From: an uncultured Planctomycetota bacterium
GTDB lineage: Bacteria > Planctomycetota > UBA1135 > GCA-002686595
Direction of reading: 5' to 3'
DNA length: 22,328 bases
NCBI GenBank assembly: GCA_903829565.1
Contig: CAIKQM010000563.1
Coordinates: forward strand, 1-22,328
This document shows positions 1 to 7,262 of this stretch, piece by piece. The notes beneath the pieces are model-generated. The model did no database searches. It saw nothing but the letters and a program-made list of their open reading frames with translations, and was not told where the DNA came from. Within the stretch, counting starts at the first letter, position 1. Each line of letters begins with the position of its first letter. The position numbers and the translations under genes were made by a program.

Positions 1-350
1 ACATCCAAAGTGGCTTCGTGTGTGGCCGCCAAGTCCACTTTGGGCGCGCAGCCTGCGACGTAGGCTTCGTACCAGCGCCCCGCACACAAGCACCATTGGT
101 CGCCGGGCTTCAAGCCCGGGAAACCAAAGTGCGGGGCGGGCGTCGACAAGTCGTTGCCGCGTTGCTTGGAGAAGGCCAGAAACTCGGCCGTCACGCGGGC
201 GCAGACGGTGTGCACGCCGTGGTCATCGGGCGCTGTGTCACAACAGCCGTTGCGGAAAAACCCCGTCAGCGGTTCCTTGGAGCAGGTCTTCAAGTCGCCG
301 CCCAACACATTGCGGCCGCGCATCTGCGCGTTATCGGGCTTTTGGATCAT
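1..350 (-). CDS. DUF2237 family protein (3' end beyond window)
   Basis: Reading the minus strand from an ATG at 350-348 gives 116 codons with no stop before the left edge, so the C-terminus is missing. The visible protein carries the hallmarks of the DUF2237 family: RNVLGG near the start, then GFFRNGCCDT, a HTVCARVT segment, SKQRGNDLSTP, FGFPGLKPGD and WCLCAGRW, ending in ATHEATLD. The family is a small, widespread, Cys-rich protein of unknown biochemical role; no function is assigned here. The start is uncertain: the first ATG lies only 7 nt after the CCA of the upstream tRNA gene and has no Shine-Dalgarno, while a second in-frame ATG at 323-321 (MRGRNVLGG) matches where family members usually begin. 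It may be read from the tRNA transcript. Confidence 0.85.
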   Translation of the reverse strand, partial: MIQKPDNAQMRGRNVLGGDLKTCSKEPLTGFFRNGCCDTAPDDHGVHTVCARVTAEFLAFSKQRGNDLSTPAPHFGFPGLKPGDQWCLCAGRWYEAYVAGCAPKVDLAATHEATLD

Positions 351-357
351 GATCGAG

Positions 358-445
358 TGGCGGAGGCGGAAGGATTCGAACCCTCGATGCCTTGCGGCAT
401 GGCGGTTTTCAAAACCGCTGCATTCAGCCACTCTGCCACGCCTCC
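358..445 (-). tRNA. tRNA-Ser(UGA)
   Basis: On the minus strand an 88-nt gene folds as a class II tRNA. The acceptor stem is GGAGGCG/CGCCTCC, followed by discriminator G and an encoded CCA (360-358). The anticodon stem GCGGT/ACCGC encloses the loop TTTGAAA, so the anticodon is TGA and the amino acid serine. A long variable arm (ATGCC-GCAA-GGCAT) is typical of tRNA-Ser, and the T loop TTCGAAT is intact. A TATCCT hexamer lies 14 nt upstream of the 5' end, a suitable promoter position. The DUF2237 gene begins 7 nt beyond the 3' end. Confidence 0.97.
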
Positions 446-459
446 GTGCAGGGGCAAGG

Positions 460-465
460 AGGATA
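460..465 (-). promoter_or_regulatory. candidate -10 (TATCCT) for tRNA-Ser
   Basis: TATCCT on the minus strand lies 14 nt before the tRNA 5' end, leaving room for a start point about 7 nt downstream and a short 5' leader removed by RNase P. It fits the TAnnCT pattern seen upstream of other units in this window. No convincing -35 is visible. Confidence 0.4.
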
Positions 466-472
466 GTCAACT

Positions 473-952
473 CTAGGGCGTAGGTGGTAGAGGATCGGGC
501 CCGGAAGTGTCCGTGCGTACCGCTTCTAGCACGCTTTCCGCCACGCGCACCGGCGCCTTGGCCCGCAGAGCGAGCGCAATCGCATCCGAAGGCCGAGCAT
601 CGACCTCGCAGAGCGCCGCAGGCGTGCTTCCCTGCGCCGGCGGGCGCAAGGCGACGCGGGCGTAGAAGGTGTTGTTGCGCAGATTGACAATGTCGACCCG
701 CTCAATCACCGCACCGGTAGCCGTGACCAAGTCATGTGCGAGCTGATGCGTGAGCGGCCGTTCCGGCACCGTGCCCGTGACCACACGACGGATCTCGGCC
801 GCTTCCACGGAGCCGATCACAATCGGAAAGCCGCGTTCGCCGCGGGCTTCCTTGAGGTAGATGTGCTGCTGTTCGGTGCCATCGCGAATGACAATCCGAC
901 CCAGCACCATGTCGATCATGGGATCGTCTGCGTCCTGCGGTTCCTGCGTCAT
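473..952 (-). CDS. bifunctional nuclease (BFN/DUF151) domain protein
   Basis: This 159-residue protein begins MTQEPQDADDP and contains a single BFN (DUF151) domain over about residues 12-145. Visible family features are a strand segment followed by RIVIRDGTEQQHIYLKE, RGFPIVIGSVEAAEIRR, RPLTHQLAHDLV, VERVDIVNLRNNTFYA and a C-terminal DARPSDAIALALRAKAPV block, the most diagnostic motif. Family members have been reported with DNase and RNase activity in plants and are common uncharacterised cytoplasmic proteins in bacteria, so the nuclease activity is known for the family only. The ATG at 952-950 was chosen because the domain starts right after it; the reading frame stays open upstream through the divergent asparaginase gene, but that part is low-complexity and implausible. 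It ends 27 nt before the tRNA-Ser gene. Confidence 0.9.
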   Translation of the reverse strand: MTQEPQDADDPMIDMVLGRIVIRDGTEQQHIYLKEARGERGFPIVIGSVEAAEIRRVVTGTVPERPLTHQLAHDLVTATGAVIERVDIVNLRNNTFYARVALRPPAQGSTPAALCEVDARPSDAIALALRAKAPVRVAESVLEAVRTDTSGPDPLPPTP

Positions 953-1053
953 GACGCGCCACTTGTCGCCCGTTTCCCTCGTCGGTGCAAGTCCCACGCT
1001 GCACAAGTGCGGATTTGCGCAGCCGACTCCGTCCGTCACAGCCCCGTTCGTAC

Positions 1054-1059
1054 TAGACT
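1054..1059 (+). promoter_or_regulatory. candidate -10 (TAGACT) for asparaginase gene
   Basis: TAGACT ends 9 nt before the ATG of the asparaginase gene, and no Shine-Dalgarno is present between them. If it acts as a -10 element, the transcript would start at or within a few bases of the start codon, giving a leaderless or nearly leaderless mRNA. Confidence 0.4.
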
Positions 1060-1068
1060 CGCGCGTGC

Positions 1069-2079
1069 ATGGCCGGCTACCCCGACAATCCCGTCTTGGT
1101 GCGTTTGACACGCGGACCTGAGGTCGAATCGCAGCATCGCGGCGCGTGGTGCTTGGTCGACACCCACGGCAATGTCGTGGATGGTGCTGGCGAATGGGCT
1201 GCGCCTGTGTATGCGCGCAGTGCGGTGAAGTCGATCCAGGCTCTGCCCTTGTTGGAGACCGGAGCCGCGGCCAAGTACGGCTACGGTGATGACGAAGTGG
1301 CGCTCGCTTTGGCTTCGCACGACGCCGAGGCCCAGCACACCACGCGCGTCGCCGCCCTCTTGGCGCGCATGGGTTTGACGGCCGCTGATTTGCAGTGCGG
1401 GCCCCAGCCCCCCGGCGATGCGGACGCGCGCCAGGCGTTGAAAGACGCGGGCGCCAAGCCCTCGGGTCTGCACAACAATTGCTCGGGCAAGCACGCCGGG
1501 TTCTTGGCCTTGGCGTTGCACTTGGGCGTGCCCAAGGAGCGCTACTTGGATCCGCATTGCGAGGCGCAGCTGTTGGTGCGCGATGCCATGCTGGACATGA
1601 GCGGCGTGGAGGCCGAGGACTTGTCGGTGGCGGTGGATGGTTGCAGCGCACCGACCTTTCGGTTGCCGTTGACGGGCTTGGCTACCGCCTTTGCGCGTGT
1701 GGCGAATCCCGCGCGTTTACCTGCCGCGCGGCGCGCAGCTTGCGAGCGCATGTTGGGGGCGGTGGCGTCCCATCCCGAGCTGATCGCGGGCAAGCGCAAG
1801 CGCATCTGCACCGACTTGGTGCGCGTCTCCAATGGTCGGCTGTTTCCGAAGATTGGTGGCGAAGCTGTGTATGGCTTGGGCGTGCGCGGCAAAGACCTTG
1901 CGTTGGCGCTCAAGATCGATGATGGCAACAATCGCGCTTTGCATGCGTTGCTGGTGGCCTTGCTCGAACGCTTCGAGCTGGCGACGCCGGATGAGCTGGC
2001 GCGGTTGGAGCCGTGGCGTGAACAGACGCTGAAAAACTGGGCTGGATTGCCGATCGGCCACACGGAAGTCGTGCTGTGA
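1069..2079 (+). CDS. L-asparaginase, Rhizobium etli (type II/ReAV) family
   Basis: This 336-residue protein belongs to the asparaginase II family (PF06089), unrelated in fold to E. coli AnsA/AnsB and structurally a serine beta-lactamase-like enzyme that hydrolyses L-asparagine to aspartate and ammonia. The residues described for the R. etli enzyme are visible: S51 and K54 in RSAVKSIQ, S83 in ALASHD, C138 and K141 in NNCSGKH, C192 in VDGCSAP, and a conserved lysine in FPKIGGE (K261). The Cys/Lys/Cys set is the zinc site in the R. etli structure. Length is normal for the family and there is no signal peptide, so it should be cytoplasmic. The ATG at 1069 is 9 nt after a TAGACT hexamer. The stop overlaps the start of nnrD by one base (TGATG), so the two are probably cotranslated. 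Confidence 0.93.
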   Translation: MAGYPDNPVLVRLTRGPEVESQHRGAWCLVDTHGNVVDGAGEWAAPVYARSAVKSIQALPLLETGAAAKYGYGDDEVALALASHDAEAQHTTRVAALLARMGLTAADLQCGPQPPGDADARQALKDAGAKPSGLHNNCSGKHAGFLALALHLGVPKERYLDPHCEAQLLVRDAMLDMSGVEAEDLSVAVDGCSAPTFRLPLTGLATAFARVANPARLPAARRAACERMLGAVASHPELIAGKRKRICTDLVRVSNGRLFPKIGGEAVYGLGVRGKDLALALKIDDGNNRALHALLVALLERFELATPDELARLEPWREQTLKNWAGLPIGHTEVVL

Positions 2080-2921
2080 TGCAACGCGCAGGGCCTGCCT
2101 TGCCGCACAACGCCCACAAAGGGCAAGCCGGTCGCGTGGCTCTGTTGGTGGGCAGTCGTTGGATGCGTGGAGCAGCGACACTGGCTTGTCGCGCTGCTGC
2201 GCGTGGCGGCGCAGGTTTGGTGGTGCATCTGGCGCGTGACGACGAAACAGCCAGTCAAGTATTTTTGACGGTGCCCGAGTGTGTGGTGCTCGACTGTTCC
2301 GAGCGCGTGGACTACAACGTGGCCGGCGCGTTGGCTCAGCGTGCGCCACATGCCTTGGTTGCGGGGTGCGGCTTGTCTGCGGATGCCTGCACGCAACGCA
2401 TGGTCGAGGCCAGCCTGAGCTTTGACGGGCCGTTGGTGCTGGATGCAGATGCGTTGAATGTGCTTGCGGGTCGCATTGAGTGCTTGCGCGCGCGTCGTGC
2501 GCCTACGGTGCTGACGCCGCACCCGCTGGAGGCCGAGCGGTTGTTAGGGGCGCCCGTGGGTGCCAGCGAGGCCGCGCGTCTCGCCGCTGCGCAGGAGTTG
2601 GCGCGGCGCACCGGCGCGTTGGTCGTGCTCAAGGGAGCCGGCACACTGGTCGTGGAAGGCACGCGGACGTGGCGTTGCCAGCACGGCACACCCGCCATGG
2701 CCAAGGCCGGGATGGGGGACGTGCTCGCGGGGTTGCTCGGGGCTTGCTTGGCGCGCACGGTCAGCCACCCCGTCGCGGGTTGGGATGCGTACGCAGCCGC
2801 ATGCAGTGCCGTCGAGCGCCATGCGCTGGCCGGCGAGTTGGCCGAGCGCGACCTTTCACCGAACGGCGTGTTGGCTAGCGACCTGACGGAACGCTTGCCG
2901 GCTGCCGAACGCCACCCGTAG
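2079..2921 (+). CDS. nnrD: ADP/ATP-dependent NAD(P)H-hydrate dehydratase
   Basis: This 280-residue protein repairs damaged nicotinamide cofactors by dehydrating (S)-NAD(P)HX with a nucleoside phosphate. It has the ribokinase-like carbohydrate-kinase fold of PF01256: HKGQAGRVALLVGS near residue 14, GPLVLDADALNVL, VLTPHPLEAERLLG, VVLKGAGTLVV, and the nucleotide/catalytic segment GTPAMAKAGMGDVLAGLLG near residues 202-220, whose Asp in GDVL is the catalytic residue in the family. The NAD(P)HX epimerase domain (NnrE/YjeF-N) that often precedes this domain is absent, so an epimerase would have to be encoded elsewhere. An in-frame GTG at 2076 exists, but the ATG at 2079, overlapping the asparaginase TGA, is the natural coupled start. 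The gene ends 40 nt before thyX. Confidence 0.9.
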   Translation: MQRAGPALPHNAHKGQAGRVALLVGSRWMRGAATLACRAAARGGAGLVVHLARDDETASQVFLTVPECVVLDCSERVDYNVAGALAQRAPHALVAGCGLSADACTQRMVEASLSFDGPLVLDADALNVLAGRIECLRARRAPTVLTPHPLEAERLLGAPVGASEAARLAAAQELARRTGALVVLKGAGTLVVEGTRTWRCQHGTPAMAKAGMGDVLAGLLGACLARTVSHPVAGWDAYAAACSAVERHALAGELAERDLSPNGVLASDLTERLPAAERHP

Positions 2922-2942
2922 AACCACAGCGGGTGCTCGGAC

Positions 2943-2948
2943 TACACT
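2943..2948 (+). promoter_or_regulatory. candidate -10 (TACACT) for thyX operon
   Basis: TACACT lies in the 40-nt gap between nnrD and thyX, ending 13 nt before the first thyX ATG. It fits the recurrent TAnnCT pattern and would start transcription about 7 nt before that ATG. No -35 is evident. Confidence 0.38.
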
Positions 2949-2961
2949 CCTGCTGCACCAC

Positions 2962-3795
2962 ATGGAGACCGTCGCGCCTATGGACACAGCTGCCCAGAAT
3001 CTGCCTCCGCATCTGCACCCGACTCTACCGCCGGATGCAGTCGGGACCTTGGACGATGGCATCGGCTTCGTGGCCCTTGTGGATCGCATGCAGACGGACC
3101 CTGCTCTGAAGGTCGTCAATGCTGCGCGCATCTCGTACGACAAGCAGAAGACGAGCTTCGATGAGAAGGATGGCAAGTTGTGCCAGTTCTTGTGGGAGCA
3201 CGGGCACACCTCGCCCTACCGGCACTCGTTCTTCACCTTCCACTGGAAGGCGCCGCTGTTCGTGTTCCGACAGGCGTTCAAGTACCAGGTCGGCTCCGGC
3301 TGGCGTAAGTACGAGGTCAACGGCGAGCCGGTGTCGTTGCAGGTCTTCGATGTGCTCTTTGACACGGACAAAGGCTGCAGCTGGAACGAGGTGTCGGGGC
3401 GTTATGTGCAGTGGGGGCATGAGTACTACATCCCCAAGGTCATGCGCGCGAACCCGCCGCACGGCAACAAGCAAAGCTCGCAGCCGTTGCCCGCGAGCTT
3501 TGACCACGAGCGCGAGCGCAGCTTGATGCGCGCCGAGTGCGAAGAGGCCTTCCGCTTGTACGAGTCGCGCATCCAGCGCGGTGTGGCCAAAGAGATCGCA
3601 CGCATGTGCCTGCCGCAGAATGTCTATACGCAAGCGTATTGGACCGTCAGCTTGCAGGGCATCTTGCACTTCTTGGATCAACGACTCGAGCCGGATGCCC
3701 AGTACGAGATCCGTCGCTATGCCGAGGCGGTGCGCGCCTTGGTGGCTCCCGAGCTGGAACGGGTGGGCCTGATGCGCCCGGGTGCCGGTGCATGA
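2962..3795 (+). CDS. thyX: flavin-dependent thymidylate synthase, divergent active-site motif with insertion
   Basis: This 277-residue protein is a ThyX, which methylates dUMP to dTMP using methylenetetrahydrofolate and FADH2. Conserved parts are WEHGHTSPYRHSFFTFHWKAP (about 78-98), NEVSGRY (142-148), VAKEIARMCLPQNVYTQAYWTV and AQYEIRRYAEAV near the C-terminus. Oddly, the canonical RHR-X7-S signature is not intact: after FVFRQ the RHR position reads K107-Y108-Q109, and about 28 extra residues separate it from S145 of the NEVSGRY segment. With a roughly 30-residue N-terminal extension, this makes it longer than typical ThyX (about 220-250). The first ATG (2962) follows a TACACT hexamer; an in-frame ATG at 2980 (MDTAAQN) is an alternative. 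The stop overlaps the next start (ATGA). No thyA is visible in this window. Confidence 0.9.
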   Translation: METVAPMDTAAQNLPPHLHPTLPPDAVGTLDDGIGFVALVDRMQTDPALKVVNAARISYDKQKTSFDEKDGKLCQFLWEHGHTSPYRHSFFTFHWKAPLFVFRQAFKYQVGSGWRKYEVNGEPVSLQVFDVLFDTDKGCSWNEVSGRYVQWGHEYYIPKVMRANPPHGNKQSSQPLPASFDHERERSLMRAECEEAFRLYESRIQRGVAKEIARMCLPQNVYTQAYWTVSLQGILHFLDQRLEPDAQYEIRRYAEAVRALVAPELERVGLMRPGAGA

Positions 3796-4574
3796 AGCGT
3801 GCGCTTGGTGTGGTGCTGGTGGCGTTGCTGGCAGGGTCAGCGTTGCTGACGCATGCTCAGGAACAGGCCCCCGATGCGCGCGCCAAGCTGGCGCAGGTGT
3901 TGGCCGAACAGAAGGTGTCCAGTAATTTTGACGCCGGCTGGGTGGCCATCCCGTGCGATGTGGTTGTGCGTGGAGACTTGCTCGAGTACCTGCTCGTGAA
4001 CGAGCGCGGTGCCGCTCACGAGAGCTTGCTGGGCACAGCTGTGGTGCCGAGCGTGTTGAACACGGCTTTGCTGGCGCTGGGCTTGTCGCCGGGCACGAAC
4101 GCCCGCTGGGTGGCCAAACAAGGTGCGGACGCTGCTCCCGGTGCCTTTGAAGTCTTGCCGCCCGAGGGCGACGGGCTGTACCTGCATGTGGCTTGGAGGC
4201 GGGGGGAGGAAGTGCACTTCCACCGCTTGGAAGACCTGGTGCTTGACCGCAGCACGGGTGCCGCGATGCGCCGCCAGAAGTTCGTCTACCTTGGCTCGCG
4301 TATGGTCACGGTGCGCGCCGAAGAAGCGCCGGTCTATGCCGCCGATGTCGAGGGCAACCTGGTCAATGTCAGCTTCTTCGAAGCAGGTCACACGGTACTG
4401 ACGACCTCGGCTCCCGAGTGCGTGCGCCAGACAGTGTGGCTGCCGAATGGCTGGTTGCTGCCGCAGACCGGCCAAGCCGTGCAGCTGATTTTTGCGCGCA
4501 ATCGCTTGTCAAGTCTACCTGACGAGCTTTTGACGCACATCCCCGACTTGGGGCCTCTGCCTGCGGAACGGTGA
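3792..4574 (+). CDS. secreted YdjY-domain-like protein
   Basis: This 260-residue protein starts at an ATG overlapping the thyX stop. It has a clear signal peptide: KR, a hydrophobic core (LGVVLVALLAGSALL), then a cleavage-like THAQ-E near residue 23. The segment around residues 60-100 (GDLLEYLLVNERGAAHESLL, followed by LNTALLALGLSPG) resembles the YdjY domain seen in many planctomycete and some enterobacterial exported proteins, where a HESLL-type motif precedes a helix ending in LGL.PG. The rest contains no motif I recognise. The biochemical role of the domain is unknown. It should act outside the cytoplasmic membrane. It is the second gene of the thyX-ino1 run; no functional link to thymidylate synthesis is apparent. 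Confidence 0.7.
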   Translation: MKRALGVVLVALLAGSALLTHAQEQAPDARAKLAQVLAEQKVSSNFDAGWVAIPCDVVVRGDLLEYLLVNERGAAHESLLGTAVVPSVLNTALLALGLSPGTNARWVAKQGADAAPGAFEVLPPEGDGLYLHVAWRRGEEVHFHRLEDLVLDRSTGAAMRRQKFVYLGSRMVTVRAEEAPVYAADVEGNLVNVSFFEAGHTVLTTSAPECVRQTVWLPNGWLLPQTGQAVQLIFARNRLSSLPDELLTHIPDLGPLPAER

Positions 4575-4583
4575 GGTGGCCCC

Positions 4584-5615
4584 GTGAGCGCGCGCCAGCA
4601 GCTGGAAGCCAAGGTGCGGCGCTACGCGTTGTGGGCAACAGTCCTTGATGGTTGTGCGGCTCTGCTGGCCGGTGGGGGAGCGGCTATGTGCGTGCAGGCC
4701 GCAATGTTGTTGGATGGGCAACCTGCCTCGGCCAGCTTGTGGCTCGTCGTTGGTGCTGCAGGCGCTCTGGCTGTGTGGCTGGAACGCGCGGAAAAACGAC
4801 AGAGCTTTGCGCGGCGTTTGGATGCGCGCTGTGGCTGTCAAGGCGCTTTGACAGCGACTCTCGACGCGCCCGCCGGCCGCATGGCCGATGCATTGGCCGC
4901 GCAAGTCTTGCCCCAGCTGGCGCCGCGTGCGGTCTGGCGTGTGGTGGCCAGCGCCTTGCCTCTGGCCGGAGTGCTGGTCTGTGTCAGCGGCATTGGTTGG
5001 TTGGCTGCTTACGAGGCACGCGCAGGCCAAGGAGCGGGACCGAATCCGGAGGGCCGCACTCAGGCCGGTCTGCCGGGCGCCAACGCCGCGCGCGAGCTGC
5101 AAGCCTTGCGCGCAGCCGCAGGTGAACTCCGTCAAGCTGCCTTGACAGCCTCGGCCGCCTCATCGGCTGCCGCACGCACAGCGCTCGCCCAGGCTGCACT
5201 CGCAGCCGAGCGTTTGGCGTCTGCTTTGGAACAGGCCGATCCTGCACAGGCGGCGGCCGCACGCGCGGATGTCCGCACAGCTTTGGATGCCGCTGCGCTC
5301 GAGCTGGCCACGGAGGAGAGTCTGGGGCAGCCCCTTGCCAAGACCCTCGAACGCGCGCGCCGGACTTTCGGCTTGGAAAAACCGAGCACTTCAGGCTCCT
5401 CAGCTTCAGGCTCGAACACCGGAATTGCGGACGAATCAGCCTCGACTTCCAGCGCTGTTGGCTCCGGCACTCTGGCATCGCGCGGCGCGGACGGCACAAT
5501 CTCTACCCCTCTCAACGCAGCAGGTCCCCCCATCGTGCCCGTGCCGCCGGAGTTCCTCCCGCGTCAGGACGCCGAATGGATCGCCCGTTGGTTGGAACGC
5601 GTCCGCTCCCCGTAG
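4584..5615 (+). CDS. unrecognised membrane protein with Ala-rich helical domain
   Basis: This 343-residue protein begins at a GTG preceded by GAGGTGG, 9 nt after the previous stop. I do not recognise the family. Visible architecture: a basic N-terminus, two hydrophobic segments at about residues 15-40 and 50-67, a third at about 118-142, then an alanine-rich stretch (about 165-245) with the spacing of a long helical or coiled-coil domain, a Ser/Thr/Gly-rich linker (about 265-300), and a conserved-looking tail with VPPEFLPRQDAEWIARWLERV. The layout of a short membrane anchor followed by helical repeats recalls the start of DUF4175-type planctomycete proteins, but the length is far shorter and no identity is claimed. 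It sits between the YdjY-like gene and ino1 in the same orientation. Confidence 0.75.
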   Translation: MSARQQLEAKVRRYALWATVLDGCAALLAGGGAAMCVQAAMLLDGQPASASLWLVVGAAGALAVWLERAEKRQSFARRLDARCGCQGALTATLDAPAGRMADALAAQVLPQLAPRAVWRVVASALPLAGVLVCVSGIGWLAAYEARAGQGAGPNPEGRTQAGLPGANAARELQALRAAAGELRQAALTASAASSAAARTALAQAALAAERLASALEQADPAQAAAARADVRTALDAAALELATEESLGQPLAKTLERARRTFGLEKPSTSGSSASGSNTGIADESASTSSAVGSGTLASRGADGTISTPLNAAGPPIVPVPPEFLPRQDAEWIARWLERVRSP

Positions 5616-5634
5616 TACTCCGAGACTCCTCCTG

Positions 5635-6861
5635 ATGAAGCACAAGACCTCTGCACCCGAAGCCGCTCCGCGTACCGGTGTGTGGCTAGTGGGCGCGCGC
5701 GGCGCCATCTCGACCTGTGTGGTGTACGGCGTGCATGGCTTGCGCGAAGGTCTGTTGGAACCCACGGGCATCGTCACCGAGACGGCTCCCTTCCAAGGTC
5801 TGGCGCTGGCGCCTCTCGATGGCTTGGTCTTCGGTGGTCACGATGTGTGCCAGCGCGAACTGTCGCGCGGTGCGCTGGAACTCGTGCGGCAGCACATTCT
5901 GGATCCCGACCTCGTCGCCAGCGGAGCCGCGTACGCGCACGCGTATGAGGCCCGCTTGCGGCCTGGTTTGCTGGACCAATGCGACACAGGTTTCGCGGAC
6001 CTCGATCCGCGCACCGTCGCGTTGTCCTCGCAAACACCGCGGGAGCAAATCGCTGCTGTGGTGGCGGATCTCGAAGCGTTCCGGCGTGACAACCAGCTGT
6101 CCTCAGTGGTTGTGGTGCACCTTGCTTCCGCGGAAGCGGCACGTGAACCGCGTCCCGAGTGGAACGATCTGGCCGCCTTCGAGCGCTCGCTCGACGCCCA
6201 GGTGTCGCATCCTGCGAGCGTGCTGTACGCCTATGCCGCGTTCCGTGCCCGCTGCTCGTATGTGAACTTCACCCCGAATCTGGGCTCCTCCATCCCTGCT
6301 CTGCGTGAGTACGCCCGCCAGCAAGGTTGCGCGCATTGCGGCAACGACGGCAAGACCGGCGAGACGCTGGTCAAGACGGTGCTCGCGCCCATGTTCCGCC
6401 AGCGTGCGCTGCGGGTACTGTCGTGGCAGGGCTACAACATGCTCGGCAATCGCGATGGAGCCGTGCTGGCGGACCCCGCGCACAAGGAACTCAAGATCCG
6501 GCACAAGAGCGACCTGCTGAAGGAGCTGCTGGATGACCAGCGCGTGCACGGGCATGTGGCGATCGACTATGTGCCGTCGCTGGACGATTGGAAGACGGCT
6601 TTCGACTACATCCACTTTGAGGGGTTCCTTGGGGCCAAGATGAGCCTCCAGTTCACGTGGCAGGGGTCGGACTCGGCCTTGGCGGCTCCGCTGGTGTTGG
6701 ATTTGGTGCGCTTGGTGGAGTGCGCCCAGCGGCACGGCGAAGCGGGGGAACTGGCGGCTACGGCTCCGTTCTTCAAAGCGCCCATTGCCGGCGGCAGTCA
6801 CGACTTCGCGGCCCAGTTTGCCCAGTTGCTGGACTGGGCAGCCCGCCTACGGAGCAACTGA
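5635..6861 (+). CDS. ino1: inositol-3-phosphate synthase
   Basis: This 408-residue protein converts D-glucose 6-phosphate to 1D-myo-inositol 3-phosphate through an NAD-dependent oxidation, aldol closure and reduction. The NAD-binding start is GVWLVGARGAISTCVVYG (about 15-32). The family's core motifs follow: NFTPNLGSS (about 212), GNDGKTGETLVKTVLAPMF (about 236-254), the LGNRDG/LADP/KELKIRHKSD block (about 270-294), then HVAIDYVPSLDDWKTAFDYI and EGFLGAKMSLQFTWQGSDS. Its length is that of the short bacterial/archaeal form rather than the yeast enzyme (over 500 residues). The frame is open well upstream inside the previous gene, but the ATG at 5635 falls 20 nt after that gene's stop and matches the family start. 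The product could feed inositol lipids or other inositol solutes. A hairpin follows the stop. Confidence 0.93.
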   Translation: MKHKTSAPEAAPRTGVWLVGARGAISTCVVYGVHGLREGLLEPTGIVTETAPFQGLALAPLDGLVFGGHDVCQRELSRGALELVRQHILDPDLVASGAAYAHAYEARLRPGLLDQCDTGFADLDPRTVALSSQTPREQIAAVVADLEAFRRDNQLSSVVVVHLASAEAAREPRPEWNDLAAFERSLDAQVSHPASVLYAYAAFRARCSYVNFTPNLGSSIPALREYARQQGCAHCGNDGKTGETLVKTVLAPMFRQRALRVLSWQGYNMLGNRDGAVLADPAHKELKIRHKSDLLKELLDDQRVHGHVAIDYVPSLDDWKTAFDYIHFEGFLGAKMSLQFTWQGSDSALAAPLVLDLVRLVECAQRHGEAGELAATAPFFKAPIAGGSHDFAAQFAQLLDWAARLRSN

Positions 6862-6873
6862 GAGATCTAGTTC

Positions 6874-6904
6874 CCGTTTTCGGTGCTCCTGCTCCGAAAA
6901 TCGG
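6874..6904 (+). terminator. hairpin after ino1, probable terminator
   Basis: TTTTCGG (6877-6883) pairs with CCGAAAA (6894-6900) across a 10-nt loop, and the stem extends with CCG/CGG around one bulged T. It lies 13 nt after the ino1 stop, in a place where the operon should end. There is no run of T after the stem, so intrinsic termination is only likely, not certain. Confidence 0.45.
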
Positions 6905-7022
6905 CCATCGAGGCAGCTCGCTCGGGGATTTCGCGCAACAATCTCCACCCCTCGAGCGTATCCAAGGTGTAAGAGCGCGCTAGTTCAGGTGCGCTCGACC
7001 CCCTCGCACGCGCCTCGCCCGT

Positions 7023-7262
7023 ATGGACAGCCCGCTCCTCCCCAATCACCCCCGTGGCCTTTCTCTGAAAGTGCTCGCGCTAGTGGTGGCGGCCTTGGTC
7101 GTCATGACGGGGATGCTGGTGTGTCTGTACTTGGACGCTGCCCTGCCCGGCACCTTGTTGCCCCACAGCGAATTGCAGGCGGCTCCGAAAGTCTTGACGA
7201 GCGAGCCCTGGACGAGGGCGACGAGTCAGGTCGCGAGCGAGAGCGGCGAACTGCGCGGCTGA
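7023..7262 (+). CDS. small single-pass membrane protein, unrecognised
   Basis: This 79-residue protein starts with MDSPLLPNHPRGLSLK, followed by one strong hydrophobic segment at about residues 15-38 (VLALVVAALVVMTGMLVCLYL) and a polar tail. The short N-terminus before the segment suggests either an inner-membrane anchor or an uncleaved signal. No family is recognised. Its TGA overlaps the ATG of the methylase gene (TGATG), which supports it as real and translated, because the overlap gives the methylase a start without its own Shine-Dalgarno. The 161 nt before it contain the ino1 hairpin and nothing else I can identify. Confidence 0.6.
   Translation: MDSPLLPNHPRGLSLKVLALVVAALVVMTGMLVCLYLDAALPGTLLPHSELQAAPKVLTSEPWTRATSQVASESGELRG

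Noticed and set aside
18..483. Three plus-strand open frames across the tRNA and DUF2237 region
   Set aside because: The minus strand carries a recognisable DUF2237 protein and a complete tRNA-Ser; these frames cross the tRNA and have no motif.
953..1651. N-terminal extension of the BFN-domain protein through the asparaginase gene
   Set aside because: The added 233 residues are Arg/Pro/Ala-rich with no family match and lie opposite an asparaginase with all catalytic residues; the ATG at 952 fits the domain.
3537..3791. Extension of the YdjY-like protein into thyX
   Set aside because: The ATG at 3792 begins a textbook signal peptide and overlaps the thyX stop; the extension only reads thyX in another frame.
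5269..5634. Extension of ino1 into the preceding membrane-protein gene
   Set aside because: Ino1 homology starts just after the ATG at 5635, and the upstream residues are an out-of-frame reading of the neighbour.
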